From: an uncultured Truepera sp.
GTDB lineage: Bacteria > Deinococcota > Deinococci > Deinococcales > Trueperaceae
NCBI GenBank assembly: GCA_902806425.1
Contig: CADCWP010000215.1
Coordinates: forward strand, 1 to 53,005
Direction: 5' to 3'
DNA: 53,005 nucleotides
Positions 52,730 through 53,005 of the stretch are shown here, one piece after another. The stretch's first letter is position 1. Each line of letters opens with the position of its first letter. The position numbers and the translations under genes are program-made. The notes beneath the pieces are model-generated. The model was not told where the DNA came from. It saw only the letters and a list, made by a program, of their open reading frames with translations, and did not search any database.

Positions 52730-53005
52730 CTATTTCAGCGGGTCGTGGCCCCAATTCATCAGCGAGTAGCGCCAGCGGGTGTCCTCAACGTCGCCCTTCG
52801 GCTTCTGCCCGAGATGCCGGTGGACATATGACACTACCTTTTGTATATGCTTTAGGTCGTCGTCCGTATAGTCGGCTTGCTTTTTGCCAAGCAACGCGAC
52901 GATGTTCCGGCCCATGGCGTGCCCGGTCGACTCGCCACCCTCAGAGGTTTTTTGACCTACCTCTTTGGACTCGTCCGTCTCAAGCCACCGCTCGAGCTCT
53001 TTGGG
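52730..53005 (-). CDS. DUF3140-like protein, N-terminus truncated by window edge
   Basis: Frame open to the window end: PKELERWLETDESKEVGQKTSEGGESTGHAMGRNIVALLGKK...DDDLKHIQKVVSYVHRHLGQKP...RWRYSLMNWGHDPLK. Confidence 0.8.
   Translation of the reverse strand, partial: PKELERWLETDESKEVGQKTSEGGESTGHAMGRNIVALLGKKQADYTDDDLKHIQKVVSYVHRHLGQKPKGDVEDTRWRYSLMNWGHDPLK

Overview
High-GC bacterial chromosomal window. Protein family content (CrtO ketolase closely resembling my memory of Deinococcus CrtO, CruF/DUF422, C5-pathway heme genes) suggests a member of Deinococcota, possibly Truepera-like; this taxonomic guess is inference only. Main blocks: (1) 0-10 kb, a minus-strand heme biosynthesis cluster hemA-hemC-hemD-hemB / histidine kinase-response regulator / hemE-hemF-(frameshifted lipoprotein)-hemH. 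(2) 10-16.5 kb, hisA, mutM with an apparent non-canonical start, two tandem thioesterases, 5-FTHF cyclo-ligase, OsmC and ppk1. (3) 16.55-17.54 kb, an IS982-like insertion sequence with imperfect terminal inverted repeats, followed by tandem SGNH-like paralogs. (4) 19.5-22 kb, monofunctional P5C dehydrogenase and proline dehydrogenase. (5) 22-26.6 kb, histidine phosphatase, GNAT, a Crp/Fnr regulator tightly coupled to a cytochrome P450, and a LolD-like ATPase. (6) 26.7-30.4 kb, an oligopeptide-type ABC binding protein plus two permeases without an adjacent ATPase. (7) 30.4-33.3 kb, an NlpC/P60-like candidate and a large secreted DNRLRE-like lipoprotein with a DDG tandem-repeat linker. (8) 33.5-40.2 kb, a carotenoid modification operon: crtO, GNAT, a CrtYcd-CruF-like fusion, PlsC-like acyltransferase, GT2 and a CrtI/CrtD-like desaturase. 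(9) 40.5-49 kb, a stress-type cluster: SDR, Zn-ADH, MBL-TM-SRPBCC fusion, SPW-repeat protein, Mn-catalase, DUF892, cupin, SRPBCC. (10) 49-53 kb, a DmpA-type P1 peptidase, an orphan peptide-binding protein and a truncated DUF3140-like gene. I saw no CRISPR array, rRNA or tRNA. The most interesting candidate system is the carotenoid operon with its three-domain fusion plus acyl- and glycosyl-transferases, possibly linked to the Crp-P450 pair. All family calls were made by eye from motifs, without database searches.
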